Source of the DNA: CAVQXR01 sp963717955
Lineage (GTDB): Bacteria; Actinomycetota; Thermoleophilia; Gaiellales; Gaiellaceae
Length of the DNA stretch: 64,000 nucleotides
Reading direction: 5' to 3'
Assembly: GCA_963717955.1 (NCBI GenBank)
Contig: CAVQXR010000001.1
Coordinates: 2,108,001-2,172,000 of the forward strand
Shown: positions 18,131 through 33,567 of the stretch, piece by piece
Layout: every line of letters begins with the position of its first letter
How positions within the stretch are numbered: the first letter of the stretch is position 1
The notes under the pieces: generated by a model
The model's input: the letters and a program-made list of their open reading frames with translations, nothing else
Told to the model about the DNA's origin: nothing
Databases searched by the model: none
Position numbers and translations under genes: made by a program

Positions 18131-19297
18131 ATGGTGCCTTTCGCTGACAGCCTGAGCTGGACCACGGTCGGCATTGCGGTCGCCGGTGCCGCGCTGGTCG
18201 CGATCGCCGGCCTCCTGCTCGCCGTGGTGCTCGTCCGTCGTCGCACCCCTGCCGAGCGGCGGCTCGAGAGGATGGTGCAGGAGTCGACCGCCCGGGTCGA
18301 GGAGATGATCGCGGGGCTCGCCGGCTCGCTCGACCGGTCGCAGACCGAGGCGGCCCTCTCGCGCCATCTTGTCGAGATCGCCTCGACGATCGATCTCGAC
18401 CTCGTGGTCCAGCGCGTCCTCGAGGCGGCGAAGGCGCTTCCGGGAGTCGATGCCGCGCTGCTCCGCGTCGACGACGCCCGGGCTCCGATCGCCGGCTCGG
18501 TCGGGCTCACGGCCTCCGAGCTCCCCACGGGCTTCGATCCCGGCTCGCTCGGAACCGGGGACGTGCGGGCCGCCGTCAGCACCTATCTCTACCCCCCCTC
18601 GAGCGAGTCGGCGTACCCCGTCCGCGGGAGCGTCTCGGTTCCGATCTCGGAGGAAGAGGAGGGCGTGATCGGTGCGCTCTGGGCCTTCTGGCGCTCGCCG
18701 GACGACGGCGGTGCAGCCGACCGGCTCGCCACCCTCGAGGACATCGCGCGACGTGCAGGCCCCGCCCTCGTCAACGCACGGCGGTTCAAGGAAGCCCGTG
18801 AGCTCGCAGACCTCGACCCCCTGACCGGCCTACACAACCACCGCTACTTCCACGAGACGCTCCGGCGCGAGTCCGCGCGCGCACACCGCTACGAGCGGGA
18901 GCTGGCCCTCATCGTCTTCGATATCGACGACTTCAAGGCGATCAACGACCGGATCGGCCATCTCGGCGGCGACACCGTCCTCTCCGAGGTCGCCCAGTGC
19001 CTGAAGAGCGTCGTCCGCAGCGCGGACATCGCTTGCCGCATCGGCGGCGACGAGCTCGCGGTGATCCTCCCCGAGTCCGGGCGGCAGGACGCCGCTGCGC
19101 TCTTCCAGCGGATCGAGGATCGCCTCGACGGCTGGCCCGGCACGACCGAGCCTCTCCGACTCTCGGCGGGAATCGCCGCCCTCCGCGCCGAGGACGATGC
19201 GCCGACGCTCTTCAAGCGCGCCGACCGGGCGCTGTACCGGGCAAAGCATCTCGGCAAGGGGCAGGCGATCGCCGACGAAGGCGACCGGGCGGACTAG
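18131..19297 (+). CDS. membrane-anchored GAF-GGDEF protein (putative diguanylate cyclase)
   Basis: 388 residues. There is one N-terminal transmembrane helix (about residues 10-36), a short coiled region, a GAF-like sensor domain (about 65-220), then a GGDEF domain (about 225-385) opening with DPLTGLHNHRYFHETL. The active-site loop reads GGDEL rather than GGDEF. The key acidic residues are kept, so cyclic-di-GMP synthesis is plausible. No RxxD inhibitory site is obvious four residues upstream. It is the only plus-strand gene inside the rpo-str block, convergent with rpoC and divergent from rpsL. The start MVPFADSLSW is the ATG nearest the membrane helix. Confidence 0.85.
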   Translation: MVPFADSLSWTTVGIAVAGAALVAIAGLLLAVVLVRRRTPAERRLERMVQESTARVEEMIAGLAGSLDRSQTEAALSRHLVEIASTIDLDLVVQRVLEAAKALPGVDAALLRVDDARAPIAGSVGLTASELPTGFDPGSLGTGDVRAAVSTYLYPPSSESAYPVRGSVSVPISEEEEGVIGALWAFWRSPDDGGAADRLATLEDIARRAGPALVNARRFKEARELADLDPLTGLHNHRYFHETLRRESARAHRYERELALIVFDIDDFKAINDRIGHLGGDTVLSEVAQCLKSVVRSADIACRIGGDELAVILPESGRQDAAALFQRIEDRLDGWPGTTEPLRLSAGIAALRAEDDAPTLFKRADRALYRAKHLGKGQAIADEGDRAD

Positions 19298-19360
19298 CGG
19301 GTCGGCGCCGGGAGGCGCCCCGCGAACCTGCCGGGGCAAGGAGCGAATGCGGGGCCCAAC

Positions 19361-19538
19361 AACGTGCGGGGCCGGGCTCCGCCCGACCCCGCGTAAAGTC
19401 GCGGCCGCCGCCTTGCGGCGTCCGCTGTGCGGGCGCCTACGGCGCCCCAAGAACGTGCGGGGCCGGGCTCCGCCCGACCCCGCGAAACGTCGCGGCCGCC
19501 GCCTTGCGGCGTCCGCTGTGCGGGCGCCTACGGCGCCC
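19361..19538. repeat. tandem 87-bp repeat at the rpoC 3' end
   Basis: Two copies (19,361-19,447 and 19,452-19,538) differ at only about two positions. Each contains three hairpins: GCGGGG-C-CGGGC paired with GCCCG-A-CCCCGC, a CGCCG/CGGCG stem, and the perfect GGGCGCC-TAC-GGCGCCC. The second copy ends exactly at the rpoC stop codon. The segment lies between two converging genes, so it can fold on either transcript and probably serves as a bidirectional terminator. Confidence 0.8.
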
Positions 19539-23999
<4,461 letters not shown>

Positions 24000-24071
24000 G
24001 GTGTCTCCTGACTCCCCGTCGGTGATTCCCGTCTTCCCGCGGGACGAGGCATCCCCCGCCCCTCCGTCGCG

Positions 24072-27698
<3,627 letters not shown>

Positions 27699-27891
27699 CT
27701 ACGCGACCTCCCTCCGGGCAGCGTCGAACGAGCAACAGGCGTACGGGAATGGCAAACGGCGGCGCGACCAGCAAGGGTATCACAGCGGGCGGCGCATGCG
27801 CAAGCGAAGCCCGGCGGGCTCCGCACTGTCCACAGGACTGTAGCGCAGATCTGTTGAAAAGCCAAGCGGCCGTGTGGATCGCAGGCGCACG

Positions 27892-27929
27892 GACGGCTGG
27901 GGGCCGGATGCCTCCGGCCCCCAGCCGTC
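27892..27929 (-). terminator. strong hairpin between rplL and rpoB (attenuator or terminator)
   Basis: A perfect 17-bp stem (GACGGCTGGGGGCCGGA and its complement) with a 4-nt loop, beginning about 35 bp after the rplL stop. rpoB starts nearly 200 bp further on. In E. coli a partial terminator in this place lowers rpoBC relative to rplJL; by position this hairpin could do the same. The rest of the 265-bp spacer shows no gene. Confidence 0.7.
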
Positions 27930-27963
27930 TCTTCAGCGGGCCGGCATCGCCCGCCGGTGGTGC

Positions 27964-28350
27964 CTAGGTCAGCTCGACGCTGGCCCCGGCCTCCTCGAGC
28001 TTCGCCTTGAGGGCGTCGGCCTCGTCCTTCGCCACGCCCTCCTTGACGGCCTTGGGCGCGCTGTCGACGACGTCCTTGGCCTCCTTGAGCCCGAGGCCGG
28101 TGATCTCGCGGACCACCTTGATGACCTGGATCTTCTTGTCGCCGGCCGCGGTCAGCACGACGTCGAACTCGGACTTCTCCGCGGCGGCCTCGCCGCCGCC
28201 CGCACCGGGCGCCGCCATGCCGGGCGCCGCCGCCGCCACCGGGGCGGCCGCGGTGATGCCCCATTCGTCCTCGATCTTCTTCTTCAGCTCGACGAGCTCG
28301 AGCACCGTCAGGCCCCCGAGCTGCTCGAAGATGGTGTCGACTCCGCTCAT
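27964..28350 (-). CDS. rplL: 50S ribosomal protein L7/L12
   Basis: A 128-residue stalk protein that recruits translation factors. It has the N-terminal dimerisation helix (LGGLTVLELVELKKKIEDEWG), an Ala/Pro/Gly-rich hinge and the C-terminal factor-binding domain (KIQVIKVVREITGLGLKEAKD). The start shares a base with the rplJ stop (TGATG). Confidence 0.97.
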   Translation of the reverse strand: MSGVDTIFEQLGGLTVLELVELKKKIEDEWGITAAAPVAAAAPGMAAPGAGGGEAAAEKSEFDVVLTAAGDKKIQVIKVVREITGLGLKEAKDVVDSAPKAVKEGVAKDEADALKAKLEEAGASVELT

Positions 28351-29103
28351 CAGTTCTCCTCCGCTTCTGCGTCCTTGGTGGTGTCCTCTGTCCCTGCGGC
28401 TTCGCCGGCCGCTTCCGCCGGCTCCCGCGCGGAAGGCTCTTCCGCCGTCGGAGCCTCGTCTTCCATCGACTCGCCGATCGCCTCGGCCTCGCCGGCCTCG
28501 ACCGGCTCCTCGTCGGCCGCCTCGGCCGGCTCCTCAGGAGCTTGCTCGGGCCCGGGCTCGGCGGCAGCTGCCGCGTCGCCCCGGGCTGTGAGCTGGTCGA
28601 TCCGCCCGTCGATCAGGCCGACGACGCTCTGGAGCGGCGCGTTGACGAGGCCCAGCATGCTCGTCAGCGGGGCGATGATCGCCGCGAGCACCTGGCCGCG
28701 CAGCACGTCGGCCGGCGGCAGCGCCGCGAGCCCCTTGACGGCGTCCTGGCCGACCGCGCGCCCGGACAGGACCGCGCCCTTGAGCGCAAGCCGCCGGGTC
28801 GTCTTCGCCGTGTCGTCGAGCGTCTTCGCGACGGCGACCATGTCGCCGTCGGAGACGAAGGCGATCGCCGTCGGGCCGGTCAGGAACTCGAGCAGTGCAT
28901 CGACGCCTGCCTCCTCCGCGGCACGCCGCGTGAGGGTGTTCTTGCAGACCGACAGTCGCGCACCGTGCTCGATCAGCTTCGTGCGGACTCCGTCGAGCTC
29001 GGCGTGCGTCGAGCCCGCGATAGTCGGCCACGATCAGCGTATCGGCCGTTCGCAGCCGCTCGACCAGGTCGGCGACCACTCCTTCCTTCTTGGCTCTCAG
29101 CAT
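28350..29103 (-). CDS. rplJ: 50S ribosomal protein L10, frame interrupted by a one-base insertion
   Basis: L10 anchors the L7/L12 stalk. The N-terminus MLRAKKEGVVADLVERLR to VADYRGL is in one frame. From THAELDGVRTKLIEHGARLSVCKN onward the L10 sequence continues in another. Removing the single base at about 29,010 restores a continuous reading frame of about 250 residues. The C-terminus carries an acidic Glu/Ala/Pro extension of ~75 residues beyond the usual L10 end. The start has a strong AGGAGGTG site. Because L10 is practically indispensable, a sequence or assembly error is the likeliest cause. Confidence 0.85.
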
Positions 29104-29111
29104 CCCTCTTC

Positions 29112-29268
29112 ACCTCCTCTCGAAACGATCGAGCCCGCCAGCGGCGGGCCCGAAGGAGGTTCGCGCATTCCGGCGAGGGGCCGGCATGCCGATGCTCCGG
29201 GCGCCGCCTCGGCCGGTCTTCTGCGCAAGCGCTGCCGGCTGTCTCGGGCGACGGGCGGTTGTGGGTGT
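29112..29268 (-). promoter_or_regulatory. L10 leader (autoregulatory mRNA structure)
   Basis: The 165-bp gap between rplA and rplJ matches the position and look of the ribosomal-protein L10 leader, which L10-L7/L12 binds to repress rplJL. It contains GAGACAGCCGG near its 5' end, GACCGGCC, and several GC-rich stems, including GCCCGCC-AGC-GGCGGGC close to the start codon. It ends with AGGAGGTG before rplJ. Assigned from position and motif memory, not from a covariance search. Confidence 0.6.
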
Positions 29269-30000
29269 CTACGCGACCGCGGTGGTCTCCTCGAGCTCCG
29301 CGGCCACCTCGCGCGTCTTGGTGGGGTCGACCTTGATCCCCGGGCCCATCGAGGTCGTCACCGTGATCGACCTGATGTACCGCCCCTTCGCGGCGGCCGG
29401 CTTCGCCCGGACGAGCTCCTCGACGACGACGGCGTAGTTCTCGAGCAGCTGACGCTCGTCGAAGCTCGCCTTGCCGATCGAGAGGTGGACGTTCGCGCCA
29501 CGATCGGTCCGGTACTCGAGCTTGCCGGCCTTGGCGTCGCGCACCGCCTTCGCAATGTCGAAGGTGACGGTGCCGGTCTTCGGGTTCGGCATCTTGCCCC
29601 GCGGGCCGAGAATGCGGCCGAGCTTGCCGACGACGCCCATCATGTCGGGGGTTGCGATCGCGATGTCGAACTCGTCGAAGCCGCCCTCGATCTGCTGGGC
29701 GAGATCCGCGGAGCCGACGACGTCGGCACCGGCATCGCGCGCCTCGCCGGCCTTGTCCCCTTCGGCGAACACCGCCACGCGCATCTCCCTGCCCGTGCCG
29801 TGGGGCAGCATCAGCGTGCCGCGCAGCTGCTGGTCGGCGTGCCGGACGTTGAGGCCGAGGTTGAAGTGGGTCTCCACCGTCTCGTCGAACTTCGCTGCCT
29901 CGAGCTCCTTGAGCAGCCTCATCGCCTCGAGCGGCGAGTACGTACGCTCGCGATCGATGCGTGCCCGCGCGCCCGTGTAGCGCCTGCCGTGACCGGCCAT
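29269..30000 (-). CDS. rplA: 50S ribosomal protein L1
   Basis: A 243-residue L1, the protein of the mobile L1 stalk near the E site. It carries LRGTLMLPHGTGREMRVAVFAEGD, MGVVGKLGRILGPRGKMPNPKTGT (landmarks only) and the C-terminal ITVTTSMGPGIKVD. The start overlaps the rplK stop by one base. Slightly longer than usual at the C-terminus. Confidence 0.97.
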   Translation of the reverse strand: MAGHGRRYTGARARIDRERTYSPLEAMRLLKELEAAKFDETVETHFNLGLNVRHADQQLRGTLMLPHGTGREMRVAVFAEGDKAGEARDAGADVVGSADLAQQIEGGFDEFDIAIATPDMMGVVGKLGRILGPRGKMPNPKTGTVTFDIAKAVRDAKAGKLEYRTDRGANVHLSIGKASFDERQLLENYAVVVEELVRAKPAAAKGRYIRSITVTTSMGPGIKVDPTKTREVAAELEETTAVA

Positions 30001-30425
30001 CAGCTTTCCACCTCCACACCCATGGACCGCGCCGTCCCCGCGATCACCAGCATCGCCTGGTCGACGTCGCGGGCGTTCAGGTCGACGAGCTTCGTCTCGG
30101 CGATCTGACGCAGCTGAGCCTGCGACAGCATCCCGACCTTCTCCCGGTTCGGCTCACCGGATCCCTTCTCGAGCCCGAGGGCCTCCTTGATGAGCACCGC
30201 CGCCGGCGGGGTCTTCGTGATGAAGGTAAACGAGCGATCCTCGAAGACCGAGATCTCGACCGGGGTGATCCGGCCCGGCTGGTCGGACGTCTGGGCATTG
30301 AACGCCTTGCAGAAGTCCATGATGTTCACGCCGTGCTGGCCGAGCGCGGGCCCGACGGGAGGCGCCGGGTTCGCCTGGCCTCCGGGAATCTGGAGCTTGA
30401 TCACGGTGAGGATCTTCTTTGCCAT
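30000..30425 (-). CDS. rplK: 50S ribosomal protein L11
   Basis: A 141-residue L11, part of the GTPase-associated centre and the site sensed by RelA and thiostrepton. It contains QIPGGQANPAPPVGPALGQ, GVNIMDFCKAFN and the C-terminal proline-helix domain. Standard length. It follows nusG by 18 bp. Confidence 0.97.
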   Translation of the reverse strand: MAKKILTVIKLQIPGGQANPAPPVGPALGQHGVNIMDFCKAFNAQTSDQPGRITPVEISVFEDRSFTFITKTPPAAVLIKEALGLEKGSGEPNREKVGMLSQAQLRQIAETKLVDLNARDVDQAMLVIAGTARSMGVEVES

Positions 30426-30443
30426 TCGTCCGCCTTGTCTGTC

Positions 30444-30971
30444 TTAGTCGATCTTCTTGACCTGGTCGAAGCTGAGCTCGACCGGCACCTGGCGCTCGAA
30501 GATGTTCACGAGCACCTTGAGCTTCTGCTGATCCGCGTTGACGTCGACGATCTCCCCGTCGAAGTCCGACAGCGGGCCCGAGGTGACCTTCACCGACTCC
30601 CCGAGCTCGAACTCGGCCACCGCCCGCGGTCGCTCCGCGGCCGTCTGCGTATGCATGATCCGGTCGATCTCCGGCTTGGACAGCGGGACCGGCTTGTTCC
30701 CCGAGCCGACGAAGCCGGTGACGCCGGGCGTGTTCTTCACGACCGACCACGAATCGTCGGTGAGATCCATGTTCACGAGCACGTACCCCGGCAGGACGCG
30801 CTTCTCCGTCTGGATCTTCTGGCCGTCCTTCGTCTCGACGACCTGCTCGGTCGGAACGACGACACGTCGGAAGCTGCGCTGCTGGGCCATGGAGACGATC
30901 CGGTGCTCGAGATTGGCCTTCACCTTGTTCTCGTGACCGGAGTACGTGTTGACGACATACCACTGGAACAT
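30444..30971 (-). CDS. nusG: transcription antitermination/elongation factor NusG
   Basis: A 175-residue NusG that links RNA polymerase to the ribosome and to Rho. The NGN domain begins MFQWYVVNTYSGHENKVKANL, with the PGYVLVNMDLTDDSW core. The C-terminal KOW domain has GESVKVTSGPLSDFDGEIV. It lies between secE and rplK, as in most bacteria. Confidence 0.97.
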   Translation of the reverse strand: MFQWYVVNTYSGHENKVKANLEHRIVSMAQQRSFRRVVVPTEQVVETKDGQKIQTEKRVLPGYVLVNMDLTDDSWSVVKNTPGVTGFVGSGNKPVPLSKPEIDRIMHTQTAAERPRAVAEFELGESVKVTSGPLSDFDGEIVDVNADQQKLKVLVNIFERQVPVELSFDQVKKID

Positions 30972-30991
30972 TGCGGCGACTTTTCCTCGGC

Positions 30992-31327
30992 CTACTGGTT
31001 CAGGAGGACGTTCTTGACGAGGCGGCTGAAGGCCTCGTCGACGACCCAGAGATACAGGCCCACGACGAAGATGGCGATCACGACGACGATTGATGCGCTC
31101 ATCAGCTGCCGCTGACCTGGCCAGTCGACCTTCTTGAGCTCCGCGGCCGACTCGGAGATGAACTGCCGGGTCCCGCCGCGCTCCTTGCGCTGCCCGGCCT
31201 GCGTCTTCCCGGCCTCGGCGGCCCGCTGGCTCCGCTGGCGCTGCGCCTCGCGGGTGCGCGAGGAGCGCGACGAGGTCGCAGGCGCATCGCTGCCATCCGA
31301 CCGGGCGTTGCGGGTGGGGCGGGCCAT
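30992..31327 (-). CDS. secE: preprotein translocase subunit SecE
   Basis: A 111-residue SecE with a single transmembrane helix near the C-terminus (SIVVVIAIFVVGLYLWVVDEAF), preceded by the conserved amphipathic ELKKVDWPGQRQLM. The first ~60 residues are a charged, Arg/Gln/Ser-rich extension typical of actinobacterial SecE. The start is ATG 31,325-31,327, 7 bp after rpmG. Partner of SecY. Confidence 0.95.
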   Translation of the reverse strand: MARPTRNARSDGSDAPATSSRSSRTREAQRQRSQRAAEAGKTQAGQRKERGGTRQFISESAAELKKVDWPGQRQLMSASIVVVIAIFVVGLYLWVVDEAFSRLVKNVLLNQ

Positions 31328-31334
31328 CAGGGAC

Positions 31335-31502
31335 CTAGCGCGTCTCGCGATGCGGGGTGTGGGTAGCGCACCAGCGACAGTACTTCTTGAACTCGACACG
31401 GTCCGGGGTGTTCCGCTTCGACTTCATCGTCTGGTAGTTGCGGCGCTTGCACTCCGTGCAGGCGAGCGTGATCGCAACTCGGACTCCGGTTTTCTTGGCC
31501 AC
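31335..31502 (-). CDS. rpmG: 50S ribosomal protein L33
   Basis: A 55-residue L33 with two CxxC zinc pairs (CTECK and CRWC), so the zinc-binding form. It begins with GTG (V-AKKTGVRVAITLACTECKRRNY). First gene of an apparent rpmG-secE-nusG unit. A TACAAT -10-like hexamer (minus strand, 31,570-31,575) lies about 70 bp upstream, with no clear -35. Confidence 0.95.
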   Translation of the reverse strand: MAKKTGVRVAITLACTECKRRNYQTMKSKRNTPDRVEFKKYCRWCATHTPHRETR

Positions 31503-31650
31503 GTGTTGGTTCCTTGCAGGTCGTCGTGAAGGGGCGCCCCAGGGAAGGCCCGGCGAGGCGCGACGCATCATTGTAGCGATCGCCGCCCGCCCGGGCCGCA
31601 GGCAAGGACGACTGTCCGGCCAGGCCCCGAGCCGTCGCGACTCCGAGCGA

Positions 31651-31724
31651 TAGCGGCGGCAGGACTCGAACCTGCGACACGCGGATTATGATTCCGCTGC
31701 TCTGACCAACTGAGCTACGCCGCC
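31651..31724 (-). tRNA. tRNA-Met (CAT anticodon)
   Basis: A 74-nt cloverleaf: acceptor GGCGGCG pairs with CGCCGCT (G-U at the first pair), anticodon stem GCGGA/TCCGC holds loop ATCATAA with anticodon CAT, and T-arm GCAGG-TTCGAGT-CCTGC. The CCA end is not encoded. The first acceptor pair is not the mismatch seen in initiator tRNA, so it is elongator Met; a lysidine-modified Ile tRNA cannot be excluded. It sits upstream of rpmG, as in many Actinobacteria. Confidence 0.92.
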
Positions 31725-31790
31725 CTGCGCGGGCCAGTCTAGCAGCCTCGCCCCCTCAGATCGCCGGCTGCAACCCCGCGCAGCCTGCTC

Positions 31791-31796
31791 TATCAT
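31791..31796 (+). promoter_or_regulatory. -10 element of a probable leaderless gene
   Basis: TATCAT lies 7 bp before the ATG at 31,804 and no ribosome-binding site is present between them. That spacing puts the transcription start on the start codon itself, the arrangement of leaderless mRNAs common in Actinobacteria. Confidence 0.45.
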
Positions 31797-31803
31797 CCGG
31801 CCC

Positions 31804-32211
31804 ATGGCGATCGACGCCGTCGAAGCTCTCTCGCGCGTTCCCCTGCTGTCGGGAATCGATCGGAGAGAGCTCGAGCGTCTTGCGAAGTCGTTTCGGGAGC
31901 GGAGCTTTCCCGAGGGCGGGACTGTGACCCGCGAGGGGGAAGCGGGTGCCGGGTTCTTCGTGATCCTCGACGGCTCGGCGACGGTCTCCGTGGGCGGCGA
32001 GGCGAAGGCGACGGTGAGCGCCGGCGATGCGATCGGCGAGATGGCCCTGATCGACGACGGCCCACGTACGGCGACGGTGACGGCGGCCACCGACATGCGC
32101 TGTCTCGTACTCGCTGCGTGGGAGTTCCGCGCGTTCGTCGAGGATCATCCCTCGCTCGCCTGGCAGCTCCTGCAGACGCTGGCGCACCGCCTGCGCGTCG
32201 CGCAGGCCTGA
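31804..32211 (+). CDS. stand-alone cyclic nucleotide-binding domain protein
   Basis: 135 residues consisting of a single cNMP-binding (CAP-type) beta-barrel. Visible are the opening helix LSRVPLLSGIDRRELERLAKSF, the phosphate-binding cassette GDAIGEMALIDDGPRTATV with its Gly-Glu and Arg-Thr, and the final helices. There is no DNA-binding domain or enzyme fused, so it may be a sensor that acts on a partner protein. It is divergent from tRNA-Met and convergent with the next gene. Confidence 0.88.
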   Translation: MAIDAVEALSRVPLLSGIDRRELERLAKSFRERSFPEGGTVTREGEAGAGFFVILDGSATVSVGGEAKATVSAGDAIGEMALIDDGPRTATVTAATDMRCLVLAAWEFRAFVEDHPSLAWQLLQTLAHRLRVAQA

Positions 32212-32234
32212 GCCGGGCGCCAGGCCGGTAGGGC

Positions 32235-33347
32235 TCAGATCACGTTCCGCTCGGGCCTGGCCTCGCCTGTGGCGAAGCGCTCGAGCGCGAACGGCGACAG
32301 GTCGAACGGTGTCGGCAGGTCGAGCGCAAGGAGCGCGACGTGCTCGCCGACCACTGGTCCCTGCTGGAATCCGTGCCCGGAGAAGCCGGTGGCGTAGACG
32401 AGCCCCGAGGGCTCCGTCGTTCGCCCGACCAGCGCGTTGTGGTCGGGGCTCACCTCGTAGTACCCCCACCACCCCCCGCGGACGGCGACCTCCTCGAGGA
32501 CGGGGAGACGCGCAGCCGCCACCGGGGCGAGCTCCTCCAGCGTCTGCTCCCTCCCGCCGAGGAGCAGCCCGCGCCCTTCGCGGTGGAAGTAGAAGCCGGT
32601 CGCGAAGTCGATCGTGAGCGGCAGCTCGTGGGGGAGCGGGTCGCCGGGCTCCGTGAAGAACACATGACGCCGCTCCGGCTCGACGGGGATCTCGACGCCC
32701 GCCGTCCTGCCGAGCTCCTTCGACCAGACTCCCGCCGTGAGCACGACCCGCTCTGTCGCGATGGGCCCCGATTGCGTCTCGACCGCGACGACGCGGGCGT
32801 CCTCGACGACGATCCGTTCGACCGCACAGCCCTGGACGATCGTCGCGCCGGTCGCGGCGGCCGCGGCCGCGTAGCCCTGGACGGCGGCCTCCGGCGTGGC
32901 GTAGCCGTCGATCGGGCAGAAGGTCGCCGCGAGCACGTCGGCGGTCTCCACTCCGGGCACGATCTCCGCCGCCTCCTGCGGGGTGATCAGGCGCGACGGG
33001 ACGGAGAGGCGCTGCTGGAGCGCGATGCTTTCGGTGAACGCCTCGACGTCGGCAGGCTCGGTCAGCAGGAACAGATAGCCCCATTGCTTGAAGTCGATCT
33101 CCGCTCCCGGCTCGGCCCCGAAGCGTTCGTAGCGCCGGATCGACTCGAGGCTGACCCGGATGTTCAGCTCGTCGGAGAATTGCGCGCGAATCCCCCCCGC
33201 CGCCTTGCTCGTCGATCCGGCCGCGAGCGTCTCGCGCTCGACGAGCACGCAATCGGCGCAGCCGTTGCGGGTCAGGTAGTAGAGCGCCGCCGCGCCCATG
33301 ACGCCGCCGCCGACGACGACCACCTCGGCGCTCTTTGGCAGTCCCAT
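32235..33347 (-). CDS. FAD-dependent oxidoreductase of the DAO (glycine/sarcosine oxidase) family
   Basis: 370 residues. The N-terminal FAD-binding fold VVVVGGGVMGAAALYYL is followed by VERETLAAGSTSKAAGGIR, the typical second glycine/serine-rich FAD contact. Near the C-terminus is TGFSGHGFQQGPVVGEHVA, the conserved flavin-contacting motif of this family. It probably oxidises an amine or amino acid; the substrate cannot be told from sequence. The ATG shares a base with the stop of a small upstream ORF. Confidence 0.88.
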   Translation of the reverse strand: MGLPKSAEVVVVGGGVMGAAALYYLTRNGCADCVLVERETLAAGSTSKAAGGIRAQFSDELNIRVSLESIRRYERFGAEPGAEIDFKQWGYLFLLTEPADVEAFTESIALQQRLSVPSRLITPQEAAEIVPGVETADVLAATFCPIDGYATPEAAVQGYAAAAAATGATIVQGCAVERIVVEDARVVAVETQSGPIATERVVLTAGVWSKELGRTAGVEIPVEPERRHVFFTEPGDPLPHELPLTIDFATGFYFHREGRGLLLGGREQTLEELAPVAAARLPVLEEVAVRGGWWGYYEVSPDHNALVGRTTEPSGLVYATGFSGHGFQQGPVVGEHVALLALDLPTPFDLSPFALERFATGEARPERNVI

Positions 33348-33502
33348 CAGGGCTTGTCGATCTCCCCAAGCGGGCCGAAGGCCCGGTCGGCGAGCTCGGC
33401 CGCGACGTCGTCCCCGGGCCCGGCGAGCTGGGGCGGGGACAGGACGAGCGCATCCTCGACCCAACGCGCGATCGTCGCGTCGACCTCGTGGGGCGCGTCC
33501 AC
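33347..33502 (-). CDS. small ORF coupled to the FAD oxidoreductase (hypothetical)
   Basis: A 51-codon reading frame from GTG 33,500-33,502 (V-DAPHEVDATIARWVEDAL to GPLGEIDKP) ends in TGATG at the oxidoreductase start. The frame stays open further upstream without a clear start codon, so this could be the tail of a longer lost gene. Unrecognised; the tight overlap is the only support that it is translated. Confidence 0.3.
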   Translation of the reverse strand: MDAPHEVDATIARWVEDALVLSPPQLAGPGDDVAAELADRAFGPLGEIDKP

Positions 33503-33567
33503 CCGGTCGAGGATACCGGCTGCCCGAGGAAGGGCTCGTGTGGCCGGTGGGGTAGCGTCCCGACCCG

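Noticed and set aside
29000..29020. Programmed frameshifting in rplJ.
   Set aside because: No slippery heptamer or downstream stimulator is visible and L10 is not known to use recoding.
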